From: Sulfurimonas sp. SAG-AH-194-C21
GTDB taxonomy: Bacteria > Campylobacterota > Campylobacteria > Campylobacterales > Sulfurimonadaceae
Length of the DNA stretch: 64,000 nucleotides
Assembly: GCF_029215985.1 (NCBI RefSeq)
Contig: NZ_JAEMVC010000002.1
Span: 1 to 64,000 of the forward strand
Reading direction: 5' to 3'
Below, one piece after another: positions 18,366 through 27,049 of the stretch (within the stretch, counting starts at the first letter, position 1; the number at the start of each line of letters is the position of its first letter). The translations under genes and the position numbers were made by a program. The notes below the pieces were generated by a model. That model had not been told where the DNA came from and ran no database searches. It was given only the letters and a program-made list of their open reading frames with translations.

Positions 18366-20051
18366 ATGAAATATATAAAAACATCAATACAAACAACTCT
18401 CTTAGCACTTCTCCTCTCTACAAGTGCACTCGCAGACTGTTCATATGAACTCTTTAGTATTAGTTCAGCAAAAGAGACAAAAATTATTGATTTTGTTGAT
18501 CAACTGAGTGATGAATGTGGTTTTAGTATAATTGTTACTGATCCAAATGCTGAGAAATTTTTAAATACACGATTAAATAAAACAAACCTAAAGAACTTAA
18601 CAATAGATGAAGTTCTTGATATTATTCTCTTAGAAAACAACCTTTCATATACATTAGAGAATAACCTACTTAAAATTTCCTACTTAACAACTAAAGTATT
18701 TGAAATTGACTATATTCTTTCACAAAGAAAAAGTACTGGTAGCACAGATGTAACACTCAGTTCTAACTCGGCATCATCACAAGGTTCAACTACAGGTGGT
18801 GGTGGAGTTTCTCGTGGAGGTTCAGGTGGAGCTGCTGGCGGTACAGGTGGAGCTGCTGGTGCAAATGCAAAATCAGCATCACAAACAGGTATTAAAATTG
18901 AGAGTACTGATGAAGTAAAGTTTTGGGAAGAGTTAGATGTTGAGTTTCAAAGTATTCTTAATCGTCCACATGATAGTTATAAAGCACCACCACCAATTAT
19001 TAATAAAAATGCAGGTTTAATCACTGTAACTGCAACAGTAAAACAGATGAAACGTTTTGAGGACTATTTAAAAAAGCTTCAAGATAAAGTACAACTACAA
19101 GTTCTTATTGATGTACAACTCCTTTCAGTAACTATGAATCAGGGTAAAACAACGGGTATTGATTGGCAACAACTCTATGCACTTCAAAACTTTAGTGTTT
19201 CATTCAATCATATCAGCAATAAAAATGCTGATACCTTTGATGATTCTGGTGTCACTACTATTGCAGCAAATGCAGCAAGTGCTGTCCAAGGTATTGCAAG
19301 TATTGTAAATATTAAAGGACAAGCTAGCTTAAATGAAGTAGTCAAGTTTCTCCAAACTCAAGGAAATGTAAATTCTATTTCAAATCCTAAGGTTTTAACT
19401 CTTAACAATCAGCCAGCACTAATTACAGCCGGAACAGAGTATTTTTATAAAATCCAATCACAAACAAATCAGCAAGGAACAGGTGGAGGTGTTGCCGCTA
19501 CAACACAAAACCAAAATGTTCAGTCTGTATTTGCAGGTGTTCTTTTAACTATCACTCCAGAAATATCTGATGATAGTACGATAACACTCAAAATTAATCC
19601 ATCTCTTTCAGAGACAACAACTGATATCTCATCAGAAGATAATTCAAATAGAGATATGCCACCCGATTTAAATCGTCGTCAATTATCATCTGTTGTAACT
19701 GTTAAAGATGGTCATAGAATTATACTTGGTGGACTTATTAACACTAGAAATACACTTAATACAAACAAGGTTCCAATACTTGGTGACATCCCAGTTCTTA
19801 GTTACCTTTTTAAATATGAAGAAAAGATTAAACAAGTAGAAGAGCTTGTTATCATTATTGAGCCACATATCATTCATAAGGCAAAGAACAGTGTCTCTTT
19901 ATCAGACTTGGGTTATGAGGGTATGACAGATGATATGCTTATGAAAGAGAGACTTTCAACAACAGACCAGACAGATGGTTTAACAGTTGAAAATTCGGGT
20001 AAGGTAGGCTTAAAAGTACCTACACAACTTACAGACACTGACACTGAGTAA
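18366..20051 (+). CDS. mshL: Secretin, MshL/PilQ/GspD type
   Basis: A 561-residue outer membrane secretin with a signal peptide (about 1-23, ending ALA), an N-terminal STN/N0 domain (about 40-115) and a Gly/Ser-rich, low-complexity stretch (about 140-170) with repeated GGAAGG. The secretin core (about 310-500) has NVNSISNPKVLTLNNQPALITAG, VLLTITPEIS and the signature VVTVKDGHRIILGGLI...VPILGDIPVLSYLFK. It forms the outer membrane pore for a pilus or secreted substrate. No pilotin gene is visible. Confidence 0.9.
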   Translation: MKYIKTSIQTTLLALLLSTSALADCSYELFSISSAKETKIIDFVDQLSDECGFSIIVTDPNAEKFLNTRLNKTNLKNLTIDEVLDIILLENNLSYTLENNLLKISYLTTKVFEIDYILSQRKSTGSTDVTLSSNSASSQGSTTGGGGVSRGGSGGAAGGTGGAAGANAKSASQTGIKIESTDEVKFWEELDVEFQSILNRPHDSYKAPPPIINKNAGLITVTATVKQMKRFEDYLKKLQDKVQLQVLIDVQLLSVTMNQGKTTGIDWQQLYALQNFSVSFNHISNKNADTFDDSGVTTIAANAASAVQGIASIVNIKGQASLNEVVKFLQTQGNVNSISNPKVLTLNNQPALITAGTEYFYKIQSQTNQQGTGGGVAATTQNQNVQSVFAGVLLTITPEISDDSTITLKINPSLSETTTDISSEDNSNRDMPPDLNRRQLSSVVTVKDGHRIILGGLINTRNTLNTNKVPILGDIPVLSYLFKYEEKIKQVEELVIIIEPHIIHKAKNSVSLSDLGYEGMTDDMLMKERLSTTDQTDGLTVENSGKVGLKVPTQLTDTDTE

Positions 20052-20066
20052 AGGGAAATATAATAT

Positions 20067-20876
20067 ATGAACAGTATCTTTGTTAATTCTAAAAATGTGT
20101 TCTTAGATATTGTTAATGCCAAAGACTATATTCAGCTTGACCAAGTTTCAACAATATATCAAGCACTCAAGGACTCCATAAAAAAACCACTTAAAATGAT
20201 TCTTCTTTATGGAAAACCGGGAACAGGTAAAAGTATGTTTTTAAATAAGCTATATAAGGACTTATCTTCCACACAAAAAGTCTATCTGTATCAAACACCA
20301 ATTTTAGATGAAAGTGAATTTTATAAAACACTTGCACAAGACCTGTTTGAGACAAAATATAGTGGTGAGTTAAACTTTACACAGTTTATGAAAATTGTAG
20401 AATCTAAAAAGACAGAAGATATACCTGTAGTACTTTTAGATGAAGCACAACTCTATTCTGAAGTATTGATGGAAAAGATTCGTCTTTTATCTGATACACG
20501 AACAGTCAAGTTTGTTATTACCCTTCATAAAACAGAAAAAGAAGATATTATTGCAAAAGAACACTTCCAAACAAGAATCTGGGAAACAATAGAACTTGAA
20601 AATGCATCTAGTATAGAACTAAAAATTTATATTCAAAAAAAGCTTATGAAAGCAAACTGTTTTGATAGTGCAAATATGTTTACAAACAAGGCAGTCAATA
20701 AAATTCATAAAATAACTAATGGAAACTACAGAGATACAAATAAGCTACTCTATACTCTCTTTGAATTATACGAAAGCTATGAATCAAGTAATCATCACAG
20801 AGCAATAAGAACTAATAATATTTCAAATAAAATAATTGAAATGTCAGCAATTCATACAGGTTTGATAGATGCTTAA
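20067..20876 (+). CDS. ExeA/MshM-like AAA ATPase
   Basis: A 269-residue ATPase with Walker A GKPGTGKSMF (about 50-59) and Walker B PVVLLDEAQL (about 117-126). Such ExeA/MshM proteins accompany secretin operons and help secretin assembly, ExeA by binding peptidoglycan through a partner. This member lacks a C-terminal membrane helix or peptidoglycan-binding domain; those may be supplied by the next gene, which starts within its last codons. Confidence 0.8.
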   Translation: MNSIFVNSKNVFLDIVNAKDYIQLDQVSTIYQALKDSIKKPLKMILLYGKPGTGKSMFLNKLYKDLSSTQKVYLYQTPILDESEFYKTLAQDLFETKYSGELNFTQFMKIVESKKTEDIPVVLLDEAQLYSEVLMEKIRLLSDTRTVKFVITLHKTEKEDIIAKEHFQTRIWETIELENASSIELKIYIQKKLMKANCFDSANMFTNKAVNKIHKITNGNYRDTNKLLYTLFELYESYESSNHHRAIRTNNISNKIIEMSAIHTGLIDA

Positions 20877-21645
20877 TATAACCGATTTAGAAAAACGTTG
20901 GATTAGATACAAAGTAAAATTCTATATACCACACTTGAGTATATTTATAAGTCTTAGTGTTATTTTATCTATCTTTTTTTCTTTCTCAAATAATACACAA
21001 GAGCCAAATGATATACCTCATGTTGTAAAAGAAGAACCACTTCTGGTAGCTAGCAAAGAATCTAAGATAAAGGTTACACCAGTACCTATAAGTAAACAAG
21101 AAACCAGGGTTATACACTCAACAAAAAAAGTAAAACTTTCCCCTTCTTTAGATTTTATGAAAAAAATGCAAAATTCTATACAACCATATTATAATAATGA
21201 GGTTTCAAACAAGCCGTACACTGTACAAAAAGTACAAAAAGTTGAAGCTCCTAAAATTGAAGTAGTAGAGAAAGAGAAAGTGCTTATTCCAGAGTATATC
21301 CCTCCAGTAAAAGTGAAAAAAATTAGCATAAAAAGACAAAATACTCAAAATGATATTTATGAAATAATCACAAGATTTAAGAAAAATAATAATCCAGCAT
21401 TAAGCCTTTTTGTGGCAAAAAAATATTATGAACTTGGAGACTATCAACAGGCATATAACTATGCACTTATAACAAATAAGATAAATATGGAGATAGAATC
21501 TTCTTGGATTATATTTACAAAATCCCTTGTGAAACTTGGGAAAAGAGATAAAGCAATCTCGACATTAAAAAAATATATAAAACAGTCACACTCAAGTGGT
21601 GCAAGAATATTACTTGATGAAATTTATGCAGGAAGATTTAAATGA
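20869..21645 (+). CDS. MshN-like membrane-anchored TPR protein
   Basis: A 258-residue protein with a short cytoplasmic head, one membrane helix (about 22-42, ISLSVILSIFFSFS), a Pro/Lys/Val-rich periplasmic spacer (about 50-155) and two or so TPR motifs at the C-terminus (YYELGDYQQAYNYALITNKIN and LGKRDKAISTLKKYIKQ). This matches MshN-type proteins in MSHA loci. It overlaps the ATPase gene by 8 nt and the next gene by 4 nt. Confidence 0.65.
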   Translation: MLNITDLEKRWIRYKVKFYIPHLSIFISLSVILSIFFSFSNNTQEPNDIPHVVKEEPLLVASKESKIKVTPVPISKQETRVIHSTKKVKLSPSLDFMKKMQNSIQPYYNNEVSNKPYTVQKVQKVEAPKIEVVEKEKVLIPEYIPPVKVKKISIKRQNTQNDIYEIITRFKKNNNPALSLFVAKKYYELGDYQQAYNYALITNKINMEIESSWIIFTKSLVKLGKRDKAISTLKKYIKQSHSSGARILLDEIYAGRFK

Positions 21646-22184
21646 AGCTCTTATTAATACTAATGTTAACACTAAATATTTATGCTAATACAAAACAAAA
21701 TATGTTTAGTCTCTATCAAAACCATAAATATGAAAAAGTTTGTCAAATTGGATTTGATAATTTTAAAAAAAATAAACGTGATGAAGAATTTGTATCTCTT
21801 TATGCTTTTTCATGTTTAAATTCAGACTATATTGACAGGTTGGCTGTTCCTACTGCAGTCTTGAAGTTTTCCAAAGATGCACGTGCTAATTCAGCTTATT
21901 TTTCTGTTATTTTAATGCAAAAGAAACTTCTTTATCATGCACTAGTTGACAACTATGATCTTTCAGAATTTTCTTTACCGACGACTGGCTATGTCCTTTC
22001 TCGTGTTTTTGACTTTTACTCAAAAATTGGTAAACATGAACCTAGAGCCTTTTATCTATTTGAAGACCCCAGTGATGAAAAACTGACATATAAGCTCTAT
22101 CTTGTGCGTGATAATAAACTCAATAAAATTGTTATAGAAGAGTTTTATGATACAATAACTATAAAACGCCATGTTTACTGGTAG
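21642..22184 (+). CDS. Periplasmic protein of unknown function in the pilus operon
   Basis: A 180-residue protein with a signal peptide (about 1-15, ending YAN). I do not recognise a family. The N-terminal half looks like a degenerate TPR hairpin (MFSLYQNHKYEKVCQIGFDNFKKN) with two Cys; the C-terminal third is beta-rich (KLTYKLYLVRDNKLNKIVIEEFYDTITIKRHVYW). Classical MSHA loci have no obvious counterpart. Its place between the TPR protein and the assembly ATPase suggests an accessory role in this system. Confidence 0.55.
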   Translation: MKLLLILMLTLNIYANTKQNMFSLYQNHKYEKVCQIGFDNFKKNKRDEEFVSLYAFSCLNSDYIDRLAVPTAVLKFSKDARANSAYFSVILMQKKLLYHALVDNYDLSEFSLPTTGYVLSRVFDFYSKIGKHEPRAFYLFEDPSDEKLTYKLYLVRDNKLNKIVIEEFYDTITIKRHVYW

Positions 22185-22192
22185 GAGATACT

Positions 22193-23929
22193 GTGGATAG
22201 AATTACAACAGATTTACTAGCAGAAGGCTCTATCATGAAAGGGCAAGTTGATAGACTTTTAGCAAAAGGCATCAATGAAAATCTCATTCTTCGAGATATT
22301 ACACTTTCAGGTTTTATGACCATGGATAGACTTGTACGGTTTATTGTTCAAAAAGTACGTGATGGTGTATACAATCTTTCAATTATTGATAACTATGACT
22401 ACATATATGAAAAAGTAGTTCTTGAGAAATTAGCTCATGAACTAGACTTGGCTTTTATTGACTTAGATTCTTTAGACATGGATTATCACTTAACAGCTAA
22501 AGTACCCTTAACGCAACTGCAAAAGCATAATATTATTCCTGTTTTTCAAGATGACATGAGTATTACTATTGCATTTCACGATCCATTAAATATAGAAGCA
22601 GAAGAATCTATTCAAAGGATTTTTCCAAAGAAAATCGTAAAAATTGCACTAAGCACTAAAAAGCAGATTGCCTCATACCTACATAAAATTGCACTTAAAG
22701 ATAGTGTAAAAGACTTAGTTAAAAAGATAAAAGATGAGCTCAATTCTATTAGTTCTATTGAAGAGCAACAAGAGGCCTCATCTATTTTACTCCTCATTGA
22801 TGTAGTTTTAAAAACATGTATTAATAGCCGTGGTAGTGATATACATATAGAACCAACTGAAAAGAACTGTGTTGTTCGTTCTCGTATTGATGGTAAGCTT
22901 GTTGAAACATTTATCTTTGAAAAAGAAATTTATCCTCCTTTAGCTTCAAGATTGAAACTTCTAGCAAACCTTGATATTGCAGAAAAGAGAAAACCTCAGG
23001 ATGGTCGATTTTCTACTGCTGTTGGATCTAAAGAATATGATTTTCGTATCTCAACTCTACCTATTTTGTATGGTGAGTCTATTGTTATGCGTGTTCTAGA
23101 CAAAGAAAAAGCACTCGTTAGACTTGAAGATGCTGGTATGGATTCTGTTAGTTATCAAAAACTCATTAAAGGTCTCGAAGCACCTTATGGTATTATTCTT
23201 GTGACCGGTCCAACTGGTTCTGGTAAAACTACAACTTTGTATGGTGCCCTGAATGAACTAAGAAATGTTGAAGATAAGGTTATTACTGTTGAAGATCCTG
23301 TTGAGTATAGAATGAATCTTATTCAACAAGTCCAAGTAAATGCAAAAGTAGGTCTTTCATTCGCTGATGCGCTTCGCTCTATTCTTCGTCAAGATCCAGA
23401 TAAGATTATGATTGGGGAGATACGCGATCAAGAGACACTTGAAATAGCTATTAAGGCAGCACTTACGGGACATATGGTTATCTCAACCCTGCATACAAAT
23501 GATGCTATATCTGCAATCCCTCGTATGGCAGATATGGGAATTGAACACTATTTGATTTCAGGAGCCCTTGTAGCTATTCAAGCACAACGACTGGTAAGAA
23601 AGATTTGTGTCCACTGTAAAGTAGAAGATGTTCTCTCTTCAAGTGTTTTAGAAGAACTAGAGGGAGTCTTTCCCGAGGACTCTAAGTTTTTTAAAGGAAC
23701 AGGGTGTAAAGAGTGTAGTGATAGTGGTTATATGGGGAGAGAGATGATTTGTGAAGTACTTACGATAACTGATGAACTCTCTACTCTCATTGCAAAAGGT
23801 GCAGGAAAAGATGCTATGCTTGCTCAAGCACAAAAAGATGGTTTTATTGATATATTTCAAAATGGTATTCAAAAAGCCTTAGATGGAATTACAAGTATTG
23901 AAGAGATACTAAAGGTGGCGAAAGGATGA
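22193..23929 (+). CDS. mshE: Pilus/type II secretion assembly ATPase, MshE/GspE type
   Basis: A 578-residue assembly ATPase. The N-terminal domain (about 1-150) resembles the T2SSE/MshEN domain, which binds c-di-GMP in MshE. The ATPase core has GPTGSGKTTTLYGAL (Walker A), the Asp box VITVEDPVEY, Walker B DKIMIGEIRDQET and the His box GHMVISTLHTND. A tetracysteine zinc module CVHC...CKEC lies near the C-terminus. It powers pilin polymerisation from the cytoplasm. Translation starts at GTG 22193, behind GTAGGAG. Confidence 0.92.
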   Translation: MDRITTDLLAEGSIMKGQVDRLLAKGINENLILRDITLSGFMTMDRLVRFIVQKVRDGVYNLSIIDNYDYIYEKVVLEKLAHELDLAFIDLDSLDMDYHLTAKVPLTQLQKHNIIPVFQDDMSITIAFHDPLNIEAEESIQRIFPKKIVKIALSTKKQIASYLHKIALKDSVKDLVKKIKDELNSISSIEEQQEASSILLLIDVVLKTCINSRGSDIHIEPTEKNCVVRSRIDGKLVETFIFEKEIYPPLASRLKLLANLDIAEKRKPQDGRFSTAVGSKEYDFRISTLPILYGESIVMRVLDKEKALVRLEDAGMDSVSYQKLIKGLEAPYGIILVTGPTGSGKTTTLYGALNELRNVEDKVITVEDPVEYRMNLIQQVQVNAKVGLSFADALRSILRQDPDKIMIGEIRDQETLEIAIKAALTGHMVISTLHTNDAISAIPRMADMGIEHYLISGALVAIQAQRLVRKICVHCKVEDVLSSSVLEELEGVFPEDSKFFKGTGCKECSDSGYMGREMICEVLTITDELSTLIAKGAGKDAMLAQAQKDGFIDIFQNGIQKALDGITSIEEILKVAKG

Positions 23930-25173
23930 TGTATTTTACAGCGACGGTATTAACGAAGGGTAAAAAAGAACAATTTGGGTTTTATGCAGAGAATAAAAAA
24001 GAAGCAAATAGCATTGCAAAATTAAAATTCAATGGTATTATTATTAAAGTTATAGAAGATAAAGAACCTTTAGAAGAGCAATTTAAACGCTTTAAAAATG
24101 ACCTTTTAAAAAATGTTCGAAAGAAAAAGATTAAACAAGATGGACTTATATCAGCTATTAGACAGTTAGCAGTTATGACAAATGCTGGTATCTCAATTCA
24201 TGACTCTTTAACTGAGATTGCAGATGCAACTGACGATGAAGCCTTAAAGACAGTTTTCTCAAAACTTGCAGATGATATTAATTCAGGACATGCCCTTTCA
24301 ACATCTATGGAAAACTTTCGTTATGAACTTGGGAACTTAGCTATTGCCATGGTTCAACTCGGTGAAAAAACTGGTAACCTTGATGAGTCACTCTATGCCT
24401 TAGCTGATATGTTAGAAGAGATTCGTGCAAATATAATTAAATTTAAAAAAGCAATGGCCTATCCACGAAATGTTATGATAGCAATGGCTGTCGCCTTTAG
24501 TGTTCTGCTCACTTATGTTGTTCCTCAGTTTAAGGATATTTTTGATCAACTTGGGGCGAATTTGCCCGTACCTACTATCATACTCATGACACTTTCAGAT
24601 TTACTAGTTAACTATGGAGCTTATGTAGTTGCATCGATTGTAACTTTTATCATGGTATTTAAATATATGATTAACAATAATAAAAAGTTTAAATTTGGAT
24701 GGCATCAAGTTCTACTGCGCTTAATAATTATGAAAAATATTATAAAATTCTCAACACTTAGCAGATTTACACTTGTATTCTCAGAACTTATTCGAGCAGG
24801 TATTCCAATTGCCGAAGCACTTGATACTTCTATTGAGATGATAGATAGCCTTCCTCTCAAACAAAAGCTTCAATCTGTAAGATTCACAGTTGAAAAAGGT
24901 GGAACATTGAATAAAGGTCTCGCAGAAACAGAACTTTTTGAAAATATGATTTTACAGATGGTTCGCGCAGGTGAGGATAGTGGTACACTCGATGCAATGA
25001 TTCAAAAAGTAGCAGAGTACTACAAAATGCGTTTTGATGCAATTATTGATGGTTTAAGTGAAGCAATTGAGCCTATTATGCTTTTCTTTATTGCTTGTAT
25101 GGTTATTCTTCTTGCTCTTGGTATCTTCTTACCTATGTGGGATATGGGAAATGCTGTTCAAGGTCGCTCATAA
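23926..25173 (+). CDS. mshG: Inner-membrane platform protein, MshG/GspF/PilC type
   Basis: A 415-residue protein with two repeated T2SSF domains, each starting with a cytoplasmic four-helix part (IRQLAVMTNAGISIHDSL and LSRFTLVFSELIRAGIPIAEAL) and containing the signature QLGEKTGNLDESL or RAGEDSGTLDAM. Three membrane helices are visible. It is the rotor-like platform on which the ATPase acts. The start overlaps the ATPase stop (ATGA). It is the last gene of the pilus operon; no pilin or prepilin peptidase follows. Confidence 0.92.
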   Translation: MMYFTATVLTKGKKEQFGFYAENKKEANSIAKLKFNGIIIKVIEDKEPLEEQFKRFKNDLLKNVRKKKIKQDGLISAIRQLAVMTNAGISIHDSLTEIADATDDEALKTVFSKLADDINSGHALSTSMENFRYELGNLAIAMVQLGEKTGNLDESLYALADMLEEIRANIIKFKKAMAYPRNVMIAMAVAFSVLLTYVVPQFKDIFDQLGANLPVPTIILMTLSDLLVNYGAYVVASIVTFIMVFKYMINNNKKFKFGWHQVLLRLIIMKNIIKFSTLSRFTLVFSELIRAGIPIAEALDTSIEMIDSLPLKQKLQSVRFTVEKGGTLNKGLAETELFENMILQMVRAGEDSGTLDAMIQKVAEYYKMRFDAIIDGLSEAIEPIMLFFIACMVILLALGIFLPMWDMGNAVQGRS

Positions 25174-25197
25174 AGATTGTGCTAAAGCACAATCTTT
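25172..25197. terminator. Bidirectional hairpin between mshG and yigZ
   Basis: A perfect 12-bp inverted repeat, AAAGATTGTGCT and its complement, with a 2-nt loop. It starts at the mshG stop and contains the yigZ stop codon, so it can end transcripts from both converging operons. T-rich sequence follows on each side, though without a long U-run. Confidence 0.65.
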
Positions 25198-25757
25198 ACT
25201 ACTCTCTTCACTTTTTCTAAAAACTTTTTCATACTCTCTTCATCCGCTTTTATTTTATACACAGTTTTCGTGTCAAAATACTTCTCTAAAACACTAACAT
25301 TAAAAGCTTCACACTCATACTCTATAAAACGAATATCGCTATATTCTATTTCTATTGTAGTAAAAAAATCTTTTTGATATTCTAATACACTTGCTTCATT
25401 TATTACAAGATTTACACTATCACTATATGCCCGAACTAAACCACCCGTGCCTAATTTTGTACCACCAAAATAACGAACAATTATTACTGCTGTATTTATA
25501 AGCTTTTGACCTTGAAGAACCATCAGTGAAGGTCTTCCTGATGTACCTTTAGGCTCACCATCATCACTAGAGTGCTCGACTATCTGCTCATACTCATTTA
25601 AGTAGCGGTAAGCAGTCACAAAGTGTCTTGCTTTTGGATGTTCTTTTTTAAGGTCTTCTAATGTGTTTTTATAAGTATCGTAGGGAGTAAGCCAAGCAAT
25701 AAATTTAGACTGCTTGACTTCAAGTGTGTAGCTTGAAATATCTTTTATATATTTCAT
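25182..25757 (-). CDS. yigZ: YigZ/IMPACT family protein
   Basis: A 191-residue protein of the UPF0029/IMPACT family: N-terminal KQSKFIAWLTPY, then ARHFVTAYRY, the signature SSDDGEPKGTSGRPSLMVL and VIIVRYFGGTKLGTGGLVRAYSD. The C-terminal domain is a small ferredoxin-like fold. Eukaryotic IMPACT regulates GCN2; the bacterial role is not settled. It is transcribed away from the yebC promoter and ends against the mshG operon. Confidence 0.9.
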   Translation of the reverse strand: MKYIKDISSYTLEVKQSKFIAWLTPYDTYKNTLEDLKKEHPKARHFVTAYRYLNEYEQIVEHSSDDGEPKGTSGRPSLMVLQGQKLINTAVIIVRYFGGTKLGTGGLVRAYSDSVNLVINEASVLEYQKDFFTTIEIEYSDIRFIEYECEAFNVSVLEKYFDTKTVYKIKADEESMKKFLEKVKRVVKIVL

Positions 25758-25764
25758 CTAAGTG

Positions 25765-26475
25765 TTATGCTAGATTTGTATATATCTTCTGTACATCTTC
25801 ATCATCTTCGAGACGTTCTAAAATTTTATCAATCTCTTCTTGCTGCTCTTCATTTATTTCAACTGGTGTATTTGCAATGCGCTCTAGTGTTGCTTTTTTA
25901 ATCTCAATTTCCATAGCTTCAAGTGCTGTGTTTAATGTACCAAAACTAGTAAAATCAGCTGTTACTAAACACTCTCCATCCTCTTCTTCAATCTCTTCAA
26001 GACCAGCATCAATTAGTTCAAGTTCTAACTCTTCAATGTCCATACCCTCTTTTAAGTCAAACTCAAAAAGTGCTTTACGGCTAAACATAAACTCTAAAGA
26101 ACCTTTGTTTAACATCTCTGCACCATTTTTAGTCAAAATATTTTTAACATTAGCAACTGTACGTGTATTGTTATCTGTTGCACACTCTATAAAGATTAAA
26201 ACACCATATGATGCCTTACCCTCAAAGTTGACCTCAGTCATATCTTTTAAATCTTTTGCAGTAGCACGTTTAATAGCCGCATCGATATTATCTTTTGGCA
26301 TATTTTCTGACTTAGCATTCAGAATGGCAGTACGGAGTTTAGGGTTCATGTCTGGATCCCCACCACCCTCTTTTGCAGCCATAGTGATCACTTTACCAAG
26401 TTTAGGAAAAAGCTTTGACATTGCTCCCCATCTTTTTAATTTTGATGCTTTTCTATATTCAAACGCTCTACCCAT
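25765..26475 (-). CDS. yebC: YebC/PmpR (TACO1) family protein
   Basis: A 236-residue protein with the family start [35 protein letters not shown] and IKRATAKDL; the typical acidic patch [15 protein letters not shown] is in the second half. Family members are reported as transcription regulators or as translation factors for Pro-rich stretches. yigZ follows 7 nt downstream. A long Ser-rich frame on the opposite strand is a shadow. Confidence 0.94.
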   Translation of the reverse strand: MGRAFEYRKASKLKRWGAMSKLFPKLGKVITMAAKEGGGDPDMNPKLRTAILNAKSENMPKDNIDAAIKRATAKDLKDMTEVNFEGKASYGVLIFIECATDNNTRTVANVKNILTKNGAEMLNKGSLEFMFSRKALFEFDLKEGMDIEELELELIDAGLEEIEEEDGECLVTADFTSFGTLNTALEAMEIEIKKATLERIANTPVEINEEQQEEIDKILERLEDDEDVQKIYTNLA

Positions 26476-26502
26476 AAAAATTCCTTATGTTATATTATTG
26501 CA

Positions 26503-26508
26503 ATTATA
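26503..26508 (-). promoter_or_regulatory. TATAAT -10 box upstream of yebC
   Basis: A perfect TATAAT on the minus strand 28 nt before the yebC start. It is back-to-back with a plus-strand TATAAT 12 nt away, making a compact divergent promoter for yebC-yigZ and the 151-residue gene. Confidence 0.55.
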
Positions 26509-26519
26509 GCGTTTCATTG

Positions 26520-26525
26520 TATAAT
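26520..26525 (+). promoter_or_regulatory. TATAAT -10 box upstream of the 151-residue gene
   Basis: A perfect TATAAT followed within 19 nt by the start codon, with an AAGGA ribosome site between. The leader would therefore be very short. Confidence 0.55.
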
Positions 26526-26543
26526 AATGTTTAAGGAATATAT

Positions 26544-26999
26544 ATGCGACTAGGATTTCGTCTTAAACATCATTTTTTTAGTGCTTTTCGTGAGTTTTTT
26601 GTACATCATCATGGCTCTTTAGAATTTCGTGCCAAGATATTTGCACTCGTAATTTCTGCCAATGATAAACCACCTGTAGAGTCTTATATAGTTGTTAGAG
26701 GTATCGGGATGAATATTTATAATGGGGATGAAGAGAGATCTGACTTACTTATGATTTCAACAAAAGAGCTTATACAAAAAGCAAAAGAAAATCGTTTTGA
26801 CATGGACTATCTTGTTAATAGTATCTTAAAAGAGCTCAAAGTTATTCCAAGATATGCTAAAAAGATAGATATAAAGGCTCTCAGACCACTTCTCTTACTC
26901 TCACATGACCCAGATACTATTTCTTACCAAGAAAATATTTTAGAATTTTTGCAAAATACCAAAGAAGACATCCTAAATAAGCCAACTATTGAAGCTTAA
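26544..26999 (+). CDS. Conserved-looking hypothetical protein, 151 residues
   Basis: I do not recognise the function. The basic N-terminus (MRLGFRLKHHFFSAFREFFVHHHGSLEFRAKIFALVISA) leads into a soluble domain with DKPPVESYIVVRGIGMNIYNGDEERSDLLMISTKELI and a helical C-terminus. There is no signal peptide or membrane helix. A TERB-like or helical bundle fold is possible but unproven. It has a good ribosome site and its own TATAAT box, and precedes metX by 50 nt. Confidence 0.6.
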   Translation: MRLGFRLKHHFFSAFREFFVHHHGSLEFRAKIFALVISANDKPPVESYIVVRGIGMNIYNGDEERSDLLMISTKELIQKAKENRFDMDYLVNSILKELKVIPRYAKKIDIKALRPLLLLSHDPDTISYQENILEFLQNTKEDILNKPTIEA

Positions 27000-27049
27000 T
27001 TAAGTCATTAATGGTAAAATAACATTATTATTTTACGGAGTACTACAAC

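Noticed and set aside
25724-26509. 261-codon plus-strand frame opposite yebC
   Set aside because: Ser- and Ile-rich composition typical of an antisense shadow; it covers yebC exactly and has no ribosome site of its own.
27000-27049. Possible SAM riboswitch before metX
   Set aside because: The 50-nt gap is too short and shows only a ribosome site and A/T-rich sequence.
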